DNA of 64,000 bases from Sorangium cellulosum (GCF_002950945.1 NZ_CP012673.1:10554501-10618500), one strand, 5' to 3'. Shown: positions 34,918 to 43,710, numbered from the stretch's first letter. The notes: generated from the sequence alone by a model not told the origin. A program made the numbers and translations.

Positions 34918-36777
34918 TCACCCCCGCAGCGCCGCCGCCATGACGCGCGCGACGGCGCCCCACCCTGGATCCGCCGCGCAGGCCGCGAGCCGCTCCCCCA
35001 CGACGTGGGCGCGCCGGTGGTCGCAGAAGCTGGGCGGCCGCGGGAAGGTGGTGAGCGGGGCGCGAGCGATGGTCTTCTCGATTTGACCGAGCATCGCCGG
35101 GTTGTGGACGAAGCCGAGCCCGCTCTGGACGTCGGCGAGCGTCGCGCTCGGATGGCCGCCCCAGGGCGGCGCGGCGGCGGCGTGCACGGCAGCCGGCGCC
35201 TGGTTCACCGCGATCACGCCGTACCGGAGCTCGAGCAGGGCGCGATCGAGCGCGGCGCCCACGGCGGGGTTCTCCTCGCTGATCGGGTGCGCCACGATCG
35301 ACGCGCTCAGGGTGCCGGGGAGGTGGTCGTTGCAGAGGCGCGTCGCCGTCTCCAGGAACTCGACCGGATCGCTCGTCCCGACCTCGACGATGGCGAGGGC
35401 GTAAGAGAGCGCCTCGACGTCGCGCAGGGCCTCGCCGGCGTCGGCCTCGGAGAGCCCGGTGAGCCACGTCCACGGGAGCTCGCCCGGCCCGGGCGCGCCG
35501 AGGCGCACGACCCCGGGTGGCAGCGGCGCGTCGGCGGAGCCCTCGAGGCGCGCGTCCTCGAGCGGCGCGCGGCCGGCCGCCAGGGCGTCGCGCCGCGCCT
35601 CGGCCTCGGCGGGCGGGGCGCCGGCCGGGCCTCCGCGCCGCAGCGGCACGCCGGCGAGCGCGCGGCGGAGCATCCGGAGGAGCAGAGGCCGCTGCACGAA
35701 CCCCCGCGGCAGCACGAGCGCCGTGGCCTCCTGGCCCCCTGACGAGGCGCTGCGCACGACCTGGCTCGCGAGGCTCCTCACCTGGAACCAGAGCTCGTCC
35801 TCGCCGTAGAGCCACGGCATCACGAGGACCGGGCTGACGCCGCCGAGCACCGAGGTGATCGGTTTGTCGATCAGCGGCTCTCCCGCGGCCCGCCGGAGCG
35901 CTGACAGCGGGCCTGGCGGCCCCCAGACGAGGGCGTCGTGCGCGGACGTTGGGCCGCTGAGGTGCACCGCGGACACGGCCGGATGGCCCGCGAGGGCCGC
36001 GCCCGCCTCCGGGCCGCCGGGCACGAGGCGGAGCAGCCCGCGCGCGAGCAGCGGCGCGAGCGCGCTCTCGAGGAGGGGGCCGAGGGCGGCGTGGCGAGGG
36101 CCCAGCGCGAGCGCCGCGACCCGCCCCTCGACGAACAGCTGGTGGAGCGCGTCCCGGAGGGGAGCGCCCGCGGCGCCGCCCGCGTCGAGCACGAGCGCGA
36201 CGCCGCCCTCGGGGTCGTGTTGCTGGTAGAAGCGCGCCTGCGCCTCCCGGACGGAGTCCGGCGTCGCGCCGGGCTGCATCAGCACCCGCGCGTGGAGGTG
36301 CCCGTGGAGCAGGGCGTCCTTGCGGTCCGCCGGGAACACGTCGACCTCGATCCTGCCGTCCGCGCGGGCGTGCACCGCGCCGCGGCCGAGCCGCGGGCGG
36401 CCGCGGGCGGCGATGTCCTCGAGCGCCTCGGCCAGGCGGCGCACGTACGCGATCGTCGCGCACGGCCCGGCGAGCCACACGTCGCCGCTCGCGGCGGAGC
36501 CGGGGTCGAGCCCCCTTGCGGCGCACGACGCCTCGACCTCGGGCCGCGCCGCGGCGAGCAGGCCCGGGAGCAGCGAGCGGAGCAGCGCGGCCTTCTCGCC
36601 CGGCGGCATCCGCGCGAACCCGAGCGCCGCATCGCCGAGCTCGGCGAGCGCGCGCTCGAGCTCGACAGGCGATGTCTCCGCCCGGCGCGCGGCGTCTGGA
36701 CCGGCAGCGGTCTCGCTGAACGCAGCGCTGCCCGGCGCGGGGGCGGCGGAGGTGACGGAATCGGGAAAAGGCGGCAT
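34918..36777 (-). CDS. Aldehyde dehydrogenase-like protein without catalytic Cys
   Basis: 619 residues from the ATG giving MPPFPDSVTS. The protein follows the ALDH fold: helical start (ALAELGDAALGFARM), Rossmann part (LVLDAGGAAG), HPAVSAVHLSGPTSAHD, VSPVLVMPWLYGEDELWFQV (the position of the GGKSP/NPxxV region) and a C-terminal STLxxxIxxHP-like SASIVAHPISEEN. Where active ALDHs have the catalytic Cys within GQxCxxxxR, this reads SGGQEATALVLPRG with Glu in place of Cys. It is therefore probably inactive as a dehydrogenase and may be a pseudoenzyme. It converges on the small helical gene and is divergent from the repeat-rich outer-membrane protein at 36878. Confidence 0.8.
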   Translation of the reverse strand: MPPFPDSVTSAAPAPGSAAFSETAAGPDAARRAETSPVELERALAELGDAALGFARMPPGEKAALLRSLLPGLLAAARPEVEASCAARGLDPGSAASGDVWLAGPCATIAYVRRLAEALEDIAARGRPRLGRGAVHARADGRIEVDVFPADRKDALLHGHLHARVLMQPGATPDSVREAQARFYQQHDPEGGVALVLDAGGAAGAPLRDALHQLFVEGRVAALALGPRHAALGPLLESALAPLLARGLLRLVPGGPEAGAALAGHPAVSAVHLSGPTSAHDALVWGPPGPLSALRRAAGEPLIDKPITSVLGGVSPVLVMPWLYGEDELWFQVRSLASQVVRSASSGGQEATALVLPRGFVQRPLLLRMLRRALAGVPLRRGGPAGAPPAEAEARRDALAAGRAPLEDARLEGSADAPLPPGVVRLGAPGPGELPWTWLTGLSEADAGEALRDVEALSYALAIVEVGTSDPVEFLETATRLCNDHLPGTLSASIVAHPISEENPAVGAALDRALLELRYGVIAVNQAPAAVHAAAAPPWGGHPSATLADVQSGLGFVHNPAMLGQIEKTIARAPLTTFPRPPSFCDHRRAHVVGERLAACAADPGWGAVARVMAAALRG

Positions 36778-36877
36778 CGGCGGGGAGGTTACAGGCTGGA
36801 GATCGCGCACGCGAGCGCAGCGACGGGTTGCAGCGCGCGTGTAGCCGGCCTGCGCGGGATTCGGTAGAGTCCATCGC
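36778..36877. promoter_or_regulatory. Shared divergent promoter region
   Basis: 100 bp between the ALDH-like start and the ATG at 36878 must hold both promoters. No clear -10/-35 or operator pattern stands out. Confidence 0.3.
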
Positions 36878-38044
36878 ATGGATTGCGCTTCCAACACGGG
36901 CCGGGGCTCCGCGCGCGCGCCCTTCGCCAGGACGGTGCCCCGCGCGACCGCGTGCGGCGCGCTCCTCTGCGCGCTCCTCTTCGCGCCCGCGGCGGCAGCG
37001 CAGGCGCCCGGTCAGCCGCTCCCACCAGGCCAGGGACAGCCCGGCGGAGCTGCCCAGCCGCGGCCCGGGTATCCGCAGCAGGGCGCTCAGCAGGGGTATC
37101 CTCAGCAAGGGTATCCGCAGCAGGGCGCTCAGCAGGGGTATCCTCAGCAAGGGTATCCGCAGCAGGGCGCTCAGCAGGGGTACCCTCAGCAAGGGTATCC
37201 GCAGCAGGGCACGCAGCAGGGGTACCCTCAGCAAGGGTATCCGCAGCAGGGCACGCAGCAGGGGTACCCTCAGCAAGGATATCCCCAGCAGGGCGCTCAG
37301 CAGGGATATCCTCAGCAAGGATACCCTCAGCAGGGGTACCCTCAGCAAGGCGCTCAGCAGGGGTATCCCCAGCAAGGATATCCCCAGCAGGGCGCTCAGC
37401 AGGGGTATCCCCAGCAGGGCGCTCAACAAGGCTACCCGCAGCAGGGTTACCCGCAGCAAGGCTACCCGCAGCAGGGCTACGGTCAGACCTACGCCCTGCC
37501 GGAGGGACCGCCGCCGCCGCCCAAGCCGCCCGAGTCGGCCTGCTGCCGCTGGTCGGTCCGCTACAACCCCTTCGAGCTGCTGCTCGGGAGGATGACCTTC
37601 GAGGGCGAGCTCGTCGTCGTCGGACCGCTCACCGTCGGCATCTCTCCGGCCTGGATCTGGGGCTCGCTCATGGATGAGCAGCTCGACACGACGGGCTTCG
37701 CGTTCTCAGCCGACGTCGGCGTCTACGTGGAGGGCAAGCCGCTGCGGGGGTTCTGGATCAAGGGGCGCCTCGGGTACGAGTCGTTCGAGGCGACCCTCAC
37801 CTCCAGGTTCCCGACCGTCAAACCGGGCGTGGGCGACGTGAGCAGCGTCGTTGTCGGCGGCATGCTCGGGAGCACCAACGTGTTCGGCCGCGACGGCGGG
37901 TTCGCCATGTCCGGCGGGATCGGCCTCGGCGTCGCGCTGGCCGATCCGGTGAGGGTCGCGGCGGGCAACGAGTACGTCGAGTTCTACGACAAGGCGGGAA
38001 AAATCAAGCTGCTCGGCTCGCTCTCGCTCGGCGTCGTGTTCTGA
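36878..38044 (+). CDS. Outer-membrane-type protein with PQQGYPQQ repeats
   Basis: 388 residues. The signal peptide is ~1-41 (ACGALLCALLFAPAAAAQ). Residues ~62-200 are tandem PQQGYPQQGAQQGY units, with near-identical DNA copies, implying recent slippage or recombination. The C-terminal ~190 residues (from CCRWSVRYNPFELLL) look like an outer-membrane beta-barrel: alternating hydrophobic strands (GELVVVGPLTVGISPAWIW, GGIGLGVALADPV) ending in LSLGVVF with terminal Phe, the classic BAM-targeting end. Gln/Tyr/Pro repeats of this type are flexible and may interact with the surface or assemble (inference). Confidence 0.8.
   Translation: MDCASNTGRGSARAPFARTVPRATACGALLCALLFAPAAAAQAPGQPLPPGQGQPGGAAQPRPGYPQQGAQQGYPQQGYPQQGAQQGYPQQGYPQQGAQQGYPQQGYPQQGTQQGYPQQGYPQQGTQQGYPQQGYPQQGAQQGYPQQGYPQQGYPQQGAQQGYPQQGYPQQGAQQGYPQQGAQQGYPQQGYPQQGYPQQGYGQTYALPEGPPPPPKPPESACCRWSVRYNPFELLLGRMTFEGELVVVGPLTVGISPAWIWGSLMDEQLDTTGFAFSADVGVYVEGKPLRGFWIKGRLGYESFEATLTSRFPTVKPGVGDVSSVVVGGMLGSTNVFGRDGGFAMSGGIGLGVALADPVRVAAGNEYVEFYDKAGKIKLLGSLSLGVVF
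37066..37485 (+). repeat. In-gene tandem repeat encoding QQGYPQQ
   Basis: A 15-nt core (encoding QGYPQ) and a larger period of about 42-45 nt, CAGCAGGGNGCTCAGCAGGG-like, are repeated through roughly 420 bp. Silent T/C changes (GGGTATCC / GGGTACCC) mark individual copies. Copy number is likely to vary between strains. Confidence 0.85.
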
Positions 38045-38129
38045 TCCACGGCCACCCCGCCCTGCCCGCCGCCATCCTCCCCGCCCCCAGAACTTGGCCC
38101 TGCGCCGTGCGCCGTGGGACGTCTGCACC

Positions 38130-40166
38130 ATGCCCCCTCGCATCGCCCGCCGCCCCGGGCCGGCGCTGCTCCCTTTGCTCGCGGTGCTCGTGTCGATCGC
38201 GCTCGCTCGTCCCGCGCGCGCGTGGGTCGAGGTGCACGTCGCCGGAGACGACGTGCGGCTCGCGATCGACCGGGCCGGCGTCGCCAGGGTCGAGCACAAG
38301 GTCACGCTGAAGGTCTCGGGCGGCCCGCTCCGCGCGCTCGACATCCAGGGCGTCGATCCGGACGCCCAGCTCGAGCCGGGCAGCTACGCCGTGCCCCTCA
38401 AGGCCGCGGAGGCGAGCTCGCTCGCGTCCGCGACGCCGGTCGCCATGGAGCTCCTGCCGCCCGACGGCCGCCCGCGCGAGGACGGCTCGCGCCCCCTGCC
38501 GTCGCTGCGGGCCCGCATCGACGGCAAGGGCCTGAGCCGCGGCGTCTTCGTGCTCTTCTTCCGCTACCGCACCGACCTCATGAAGCGCGGGCTCATCGCG
38601 CAGGACGGCCCCAGCGCGCGCGTCTCGTGGGCCGGCCCCCTCTGGGACGACGGCTACGACGCCGCGCGGCTCATCGTCGAGCTCCCGGCGGCGCCCGACG
38701 CGCCGCGCGTCGACGAGGCGCGCGTCGACGAGGCGCGTACCGACGAAGCCGGCGAGGCGTCGGCGGACGGCGCGCTCGCGCCGCCGACGACGCTGTCGAC
38801 GCTCCGCCGCGCGCTCGACAGGGACGAGCTCGAGCTGCTCCGCCCGTACGCCCCGAAGGGCGATCCGCTCCGCTGGGCGATCCGCGCCGACGCGCGCGCG
38901 TTCCAGCCCGCGTCCGCCGCCGCGCCGCCGGGCGCCGACGCCCTCGGCCGCCTCGCGGACGCCGCGGCCTCGAGCCGCGATCGCGGCCGCACCCTGTACC
39001 TCGCCGCGGGCGCGCTCCTCTTCGCGCTCTACAGCGCCCTCGTCGCGCTCAAGGCGCGCGAGCACGAGCGCCTCGCGCGCGCCGCCGGCGTCGCGCCGCG
39101 GCCGCTCGTGCCGATCCCGCTCGCGCCGCGCGCCGCCCTCGCGGGCCTCGCGCTCGTCGCGGGCGTCGCCCTGCAGCTCTTGCTGAAGGACGGCACGGCC
39201 GGCGCCGCGCTCGTGGCCGCGGCGACCGCGCTCGCCGCGCACCGCACGCCCCGCACCGAGCGCGCCGGCGGGGCCCTGCGGCGCCCGGGCAAGTGGCTCC
39301 CCGTCGCCGAGGCCGAGGCGTTCCGCGAGCCGCCGCGGGTGCGCGGCGTCTACCTCGACGTCTCGACGCGCGCCGGCAAGGCGCTCTTCGCCGCCCTGCT
39401 CGCCGCGCTCGGCGCCGGCGTCTACGCCGCGCACGGCGCCTCGCCGTACCACGCCCACCTGCTCGCGCTGGACGCGACGGCGCTGCTCGCGATCTTCTGC
39501 ACCGGCCGTCTTGCCGAGCTCCCGCCCGATCCGGCGGCTGGCCCGGTCGCCTTCCTGCGCGACGTCGCGCGGCGCGTGCGGCGCGTGCACGAGCGGTCCG
39601 CGAAGTCGGCGGGCCGCGGCAAGGCGACCGCGGACGCGGAGCGCCGTGCGTCGAAGGCGCCCGCGGACGCGGAGCGCCGTGCGTCGAAGGCGCCCGCGGA
39701 CGCGGAGCGCCGTGCGTCGAAGGCGCCCGCGACGCCCGAGCTCCGTATCGTCGGCCGCCTCCGCCTCCCGGAGGGCAGCCCCGACGCCGACGAGCTCCGG
39801 CTCGGCCTCGCGCCGCGCGCCGCGCTCCCCGGCTTCGTGTCGATCGAGGTCGGCGTCGTCTACGCGCCCGGCGCCGGCGGCGCCATCGCGCTGCCCGAGA
39901 TCCTCCTGCGCGTCGCGCCGGGCTCGCCGTGCGAGCGTGCGGTCGAGCGGCTCGCGCGGAGCGGCCGGTCCTCGCGCGGCCGTCGCCCCACCGAGCGCGT
40001 GCTCGCCTTCACGCCGCGGCTGCCGACGGCGCGGATGACGGCGGCCATCGCCGCCGCGCTCGTCCGCGCCGTCTCCGCCGCGCCGGCGGGCGAGACGCCG
40101 CAGAAGCCGCAGCGCTCCGCCGCGGCGCCGCGGAACGGGAAGAAGGCGGTCTCCGCCGCGGCGTAG
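38130..40166 (+). CDS. Exported/membrane protein of unknown function
   Basis: 678 residues from the ATG at 38130 (a TTG at 38094 is possible). The signal peptide ends near ARPARAWVEV. A beta-rich extracytoplasmic part (~35-260) is followed by membrane helices: TLYLAAGALLFALYSALVAL (~287), AALAGLALVAGVALQLLL (~338), GAALVAAATALAA, GKALFAALLAALGAGVYAA (~415) and a further one (LLALDATALLAIFC). A cytoplasmic tail carries three identical 11-residue units (APADAERRASK), then a beta domain (LRIVGRLRLPEGSP...). No family is recognised. The layout, an ectodomain plus helices plus a repeat linker, suggests a membrane scaffold (inference). Confidence 0.7.
   Translation: MPPRIARRPGPALLPLLAVLVSIALARPARAWVEVHVAGDDVRLAIDRAGVARVEHKVTLKVSGGPLRALDIQGVDPDAQLEPGSYAVPLKAAEASSLASATPVAMELLPPDGRPREDGSRPLPSLRARIDGKGLSRGVFVLFFRYRTDLMKRGLIAQDGPSARVSWAGPLWDDGYDAARLIVELPAAPDAPRVDEARVDEARTDEAGEASADGALAPPTTLSTLRRALDRDELELLRPYAPKGDPLRWAIRADARAFQPASAAAPPGADALGRLADAAASSRDRGRTLYLAAGALLFALYSALVALKAREHERLARAAGVAPRPLVPIPLAPRAALAGLALVAGVALQLLLKDGTAGAALVAAATALAAHRTPRTERAGGALRRPGKWLPVAEAEAFREPPRVRGVYLDVSTRAGKALFAALLAALGAGVYAAHGASPYHAHLLALDATALLAIFCTGRLAELPPDPAAGPVAFLRDVARRVRRVHERSAKSAGRGKATADAERRASKAPADAERRASKAPADAERRASKAPATPELRIVGRLRLPEGSPDADELRLGLAPRAALPGFVSIEVGVVYAPGAGGAIALPEILLRVAPGSPCERAVERLARSGRSSRGRRPTERVLAFTPRLPTARMTAAIAAALVRAVSAAPAGETPQKPQRSAAAPRNGKKAVSAAA
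39630..39728 (+). repeat. Three 33-nt tandem units inside the membrane protein gene
   Basis: GCGGACGCGGAGCGCCGTGC plus 13 nt recurs exactly three times. It encodes ADAERRASKAP and forms a flexible basic linker. Identity of the copies implies recent expansion. Confidence 0.9.
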
Positions 40167-40599
40167 CGTGCGCGCGAGGCGACCTGCGAGGAGAGAGCTC
40201 GCGGTGGACCGCGGGACTCACGGCGTGCAAGGTTCTCCCAAGGCAACTCGAGTCTTTGTCCGGTAAGCGCGCCAGGGGCGCCGTCGCCGCTCAGCCCGCC
40301 CAATGGTGGCACAGCGGCCGACACCGGCGCCGTGCGGAGCTGCCCTGTCGCACAAACCCAATCTCGTGGCGAGAGGAGCGACCGCGCTTCCCTCCGGTGT
40401 GACGTCGCGATGTCCGAAAGGCGTCATCCGTCTGGCGGATCAATGGGCCACCCGCTCGCCATCGACGCGACATGGCTGGACAGCCCGCTCGCCACCGATA
40501 CCGTAAGAAAACATCGCGGTCTTCACGGAGCTGCTCGACAATCAGCGTCTCTCCGGGAGGGAGCGGCTCGCGTGGGCCCCGTGCACCATCCCGTTCATC
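40167..40599. other. Intergenic region with an open frame reaching into the next gene
   Basis: 433 bp. From 40507 to 40599 the frame of the next gene stays open, after an in-frame TAA at 40504, and reads like protein (VFTELLDNQRLSGRERLAW). The rest shows no supported gene. Confidence 0.5.
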
Positions 40600-41235
40600 A
40601 TGGCCTACAATGACCTGAACAAGCACGTCATCCGCAACGAGTCGAAGGAGAGGCTCGACGATCCGCTGCAGCGGATGCTGAACATCAACACGTACGAGGA
40701 GGACCTCCACTGGATGTGGATGCTCGATGACCTGGACAAGCTCGGCGTCAATACGAAGCTCGCCCTGGCCGACTCGACCCGCGTCCTCTGGAGCCCGGAC
40801 ATGAGGGTATCCCGGCAGCTCTGTCTGGAGTTCACCGCCATCGCGGCGAGGTCGCCGTCCTTCGGCGTCTTCGCGATGGTCGAGTCGATCGAGGCCGTAT
40901 CCGTGACGATCTTCAAGCACTGCCGCGGCATCGCGCTCGAGAACGGCGTCGAGTGCGAGTTCTTCGGCACGAAGCACTACAAGGCGGAGACTGCCCACCA
41001 CATCAAGTCCGAGGGGAAGATCAAGGCGAGCCTGCCGGCGCTCACGGAGGAGCAGCGAGCAGAGGCGAAGGCGGTGGTAGACCGCGTGTTCGAGCTCTTC
41101 TACGCCTGGTCCGACTCGCTCCTCGAGTACGCCAGGAAGTACTCGGCGGCTCCGGTCGAGGCCTACGCGCAGATGATCGACCGAAGCCATCAGCTGCCGC
41201 GCAGGGTGGTGTTGCCGGAGTACGCGAGGGGGTAG
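40600..41235 (+). CDS. Heme-oxygenase-fold-like protein, probably N-truncated
   Basis: 211 residues from ATG 40600, helical throughout. YNDLNKHVIRNESKERLDDP, INTYEEDLHWMWMLDDLDKLGV, LCLEFTAIAARSPSFGVFAMVESIEAVSV and CEFFGTKHYKAETAHHI give the helix pattern of a heme-oxygenase/TENA-like fold. The glutamates in YEEDLHW, MVESIEAV and KAETAHH are spaced like metal ligands of diiron-type members. Protein-like sequence continues in frame upstream of the ATG for 31 codons to a TAA, lacking any start codon, so the true N-terminus seems to be missing or frameshifted. Function is unknown. Confidence 0.6.
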   Translation: MAYNDLNKHVIRNESKERLDDPLQRMLNINTYEEDLHWMWMLDDLDKLGVNTKLALADSTRVLWSPDMRVSRQLCLEFTAIAARSPSFGVFAMVESIEAVSVTIFKHCRGIALENGVECEFFGTKHYKAETAHHIKSEGKIKASLPALTEEQRAEAKAVVDRVFELFYAWSDSLLEYARKYSAAPVEAYAQMIDRSHQLPRRVVLPEYARG

Positions 41236-41261
41236 CGGCCTGCCAGCCGGCGCGCCGGCGG

Positions 41262-41410
41262 CGTCGGCGACCGCCACCGACATGTTCCGCCCGGTGGGGG
41301 GGACCGCCGCCGACATGTTTCGCCCGGTGGGAGGACCGCCGCCGACATGTTTCGCCCGGTGGGAGGACCGCCGCCGACATGTTTCGCCCGGTGGGGGGAC
41401 CGCCGCCGCG
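41262..41410 (+). repeat. Four tandem ~32-nt units between genes
   Basis: The unit CGACATGTTTCGCCCGGTGG plus about 12 nt (GGACCGCCGC) recurs four times at 33, 32 and 32 nt spacing, with only one or two changes. There are no spacers, so it is not a CRISPR array. Placed 30 nt after a stop codon and 60 nt before a start, it could be a protein-binding array. Confidence 0.85.
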
Positions 41411-41469
41411 GTGCGCCGGAATCCGGCCATCGCCTGGCCGTGCCGCTGAGGCCGCGATAGCAAGGCCTC

Positions 41470-41889
41470 ATGGGAAAAGCCGCCTTTCTCGCCCGCCGGC
41501 TCCCGCCGACCGGGTGTATCGTCGCAGGGACCAAGCTCGCCGCCCACCGGGAGGCGCTGAAATCGAAGAAGATCAAGCTCGCCGCCAAGGTAGAGGCCGC
41601 GATCCAGTCGGTCCTCGCAGCCACGGAGTCCCTCGAGGCGCTCGGTAGCACCGACGCCACCATGATGGAGATCGATCGCGGCGCCGACCGGTGTATCGGG
41701 GCGTTCAGCAGCCAGCTCGACAGCATCGCGCGCGCGTTCGATCACGACGGCATCCTGCCGCTCTCCGACGAGGAAGCGATCCAGGCGTCGATGTCGGCGT
41801 CCGTCTCCCACGTCGCTTCCGGGCTCAGGGCGCACGATGCAGCACAGAGCGCACACGAGAGGGAGAGCAGCATTGCGGAGGCGAGATAA
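41470..41889 (+). CDS. Hypothetical helical protein
   Basis: 139 residues, mostly helical, with charged heptads (KSKKIKLAAKVEAAIQSVLA) and a Met/Asp/Cys segment (MMEIDRGADRCIGAF). No signal peptide or known domain is seen. The starting ATG is 59 nt after the tandem repeat block. Its composition is less skewed than the neighbourhood, suggesting a real accessory gene of the 40-45 kb island. Confidence 0.55.
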   Translation: MGKAAFLARRLPPTGCIVAGTKLAAHREALKSKKIKLAAKVEAAIQSVLAATESLEALGSTDATMMEIDRGADRCIGAFSSQLDSIARAFDHDGILPLSDEEAIQASMSASVSHVASGLRAHDAAQSAHERESSIAEAR

Positions 41890-42323
41890 TGTGTTCGCAT
41901 GTGCGCCGCCCAAGCGAGCCACGGGCCACCACGGAGCGATCACCGAGGGAACGAGCTCGGCGAGGCTGCCGCCGCCTCGGTGTCATTGACCTACTCGCCC
42001 GGCGGCGACGTGTCACTTCCTTATCGACCGCATGCGCTCCGCTATAGAAATCAACCAGCAAATCTTCAATATTCATCAGACCTGCTCCCGACGCTCTCCC
42101 TGACCTATCCCTCGTCAAGATCGCAGCGGCACAACCGATACGTTGCGAAACCTAGTCGTTACCAGAGTAGTGTCGCTGATGACGGCGCTTCGACGGCTCC
42201 AGCGGTCCAGCACGGCAAGGTCGGTGCTGGCGAGGACGCGCTCCCGCGCTGCCGCGGGCCGGAGGCCTCAGCCTGTACCCCAGGCAAGACGGCGCAGGCC
42301 GGCTCCATACCCAAGGCTGGCCC
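41890..42323. other. Intergenic region, no supported gene
   Basis: 434 bp downstream of the convergent pair 41470(+) / 42324(-). It includes AT-richer stretches (about 42040-42085) and one short leftward frame starting MNIEDLLVDFYSG that does not look convincing. Confidence 0.35.
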
Positions 42324-43343
42324 TCACAGCCGAGCGAGTCGCCCATCTTCGAGCAGCACCCAGGGAGCCGAAGCCGAGTACGCTTCGGTACCGGCGATGG
42401 GCAGGTTTGGCGCATCTGTGAGCTGATCGAGTCCCTTGTCTCGGAGCCGCATCCCGCGTTCGGTGAGGCGATACACCTCCGAGAGCATCGGGTAACCAGC
42501 GTTAGGGGGCTTCGGTCCAGGCGCACGCTCCACGACGGCGCTTGCATCGTGGTCCGCCCAATGCTCTAGCCGTCGTGGGAGGAACAGGTCGCCTGTGCAG
42601 GAGAGCATCCGCCATAAATCCATTCCAGATCGCAAGTCGCGACCAACCATCGCGGAAGGAGTCTGCCATTCTGCCGACAGGACGGTCATGAGTAGCTCGT
42701 CGAATCGGCTGAGAAGCAGGGCTCCGTCCGAAGTCTTCCTTGGAAAAAAGGAGGAGAGGAATGCCCATAAGGGAGCGAGCTCTGGAAAGCCTTCGAGACC
42801 ACGCGCGCAATCCTGCGCGAGCGGCCTCGGGTCCGCTGCGGTGTACTGGCTCCAGAGGCGGACGGCACGCCGGTAGCGTTCGTACGGCCAGGGGCGCGCT
42901 TCACTGAGCCGCGCCGGGAGGGTACCCAACTCGGAGGCGGAGCACCACGTCGGCACGGCAGATTCGTGCGTATCCTGCCCGCGGAATGGCGGGTCCAGCT
43001 CGACGACAACGATGTCCTTACGCCGGATGCCACACTCGTGCAGCCTACCGCAGACTCTCCAGAGACCCACGCGCTCGCGCAGATTTGTGGACGAAACCCA
43101 CACGACAACCACGAGGCCTATGTTATTATCAGCACCGATGGGGTCGACGAAAGAGCCCCACCAAGCCTGACGCGCAAGAACATGCTCTGACGTGTCCATG
43201 CGGGACGGCCCAACAAGAAGGCAGTCGGAGTCAACGACCGCGTTGGTGGCGCCTAACGACGAAATGCGGTCCGCCACACGAGACTCAAACACCACATGTG
43301 TCGCACTAGCGATATCCACAGCGATAGCACTCACTGGATTCAT
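42324..43343 (-). CDS. DUF1835-like protein
   Basis: 339 residues from the ATG giving MNPVSAIAVD (an ATG at 43352 or a GTG at 43397 are alternatives; no clear RBS decides). The opening SATHVVFESRVADRIS, then DCLLVGPSRMD, fits the DUF1835 pattern (a GD/ES-type strand followed by D...GP). The middle is helical (PYERYRRAVRLWSQYTAADP, WAFLSSFFP). A C-terminal winged-helix-like end (MLSEVYRLTERGMRLRDKGL...LPIAGTEAY) is the usual DUF1835/DUF3658 finish. Function is unknown in this family. It overlaps the start of the lipoprotein gene upstream. GC is lower than the genome average by eye. Confidence 0.6.
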   Translation of the reverse strand: MNPVSAIAVDIASATHVVFESRVADRISSLGATNAVVDSDCLLVGPSRMDTSEHVLARQAWWGSFVDPIGADNNIGLVVVVWVSSTNLRERVGLWRVCGRLHECGIRRKDIVVVELDPPFRGQDTHESAVPTWCSASELGTLPARLSEARPWPYERYRRAVRLWSQYTAADPRPLAQDCARGLEGFPELAPLWAFLSSFFPRKTSDGALLLSRFDELLMTVLSAEWQTPSAMVGRDLRSGMDLWRMLSCTGDLFLPRRLEHWADHDASAVVERAPGPKPPNAGYPMLSEVYRLTERGMRLRDKGLDQLTDAPNLPIAGTEAYSASAPWVLLEDGRLARL

Positions 43344-43710
43344 ACGGTTCATTACGAAGGCAGTAGTCAAGGCAGTCGCGACAGAACGTGTAGCCACTTG
43401 TCGTTATGCGCGTACAAGGTCGCCCTTTGGCCTGACAATATTCGAAGTATTCGCTGCACCTAGTGACCGGGGCGCATCCTGCCATCAGCTCGAATGAGTC
43501 GCTGCCCACTTCTTCGCCCCCTCCCTCGCCTTCTTCGCCATCCCTGAGGAAATCTCCCGCTCCCACAGATTCTGTCGGAATTCCATCATCCGCGCTTCCT
43601 GGCTCCACCGTCTGGCAGGTGTAAGACAAGTCACACGCCGACGCGAGCACCATCGCGAGCCCGCCGCACAGCACGAGCGCGCCCGCCTTCAGGTTCAAGC
43701 CGTACCCCAT
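43306..43710 (-). CDS. Cys-rich lipoprotein
   Basis: 134 residues. The strong GGAGGAGAAC ribosome-binding site stands before the ATG (MGYGLNLKAG). The lipoprotein signal (ALVLCGGLAMVLASAC) gives lipid Cys at ~26. An acidic/Gly linker (GEEGEGGGEEVGSD) leads to a C-terminal Cys cluster with about nine Cys (CAPVTRCSEYFEYC, PCTRI, FCRDCLDYC, SECYRCGYR), presumably disulfide-bonded in the periplasm or on the surface. It precedes and overlaps the DUF1835-like gene by 38 nt, so the two may be one unit. Confidence 0.75.
   Translation of the reverse strand: MGYGLNLKAGALVLCGGLAMVLASACDLSYTCQTVEPGSADDGIPTESVGAGDFLRDGEEGEGGGEEVGSDSFELMAGCAPVTRCSEYFEYCQAKGRPCTRITTSGYTFCRDCLDYCLRNEPYESSECYRCGYR

Noticed and set aside
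40303..40506. Short rightward ORFs upstream of the heme-oxygenase-like gene
   Set aside because: No protein-like composition; kept only as intergenic sequence.
41262..41410. Possible CRISPR array
   Set aside because: Repeats are directly adjacent with no spacers and no cas genes are nearby.
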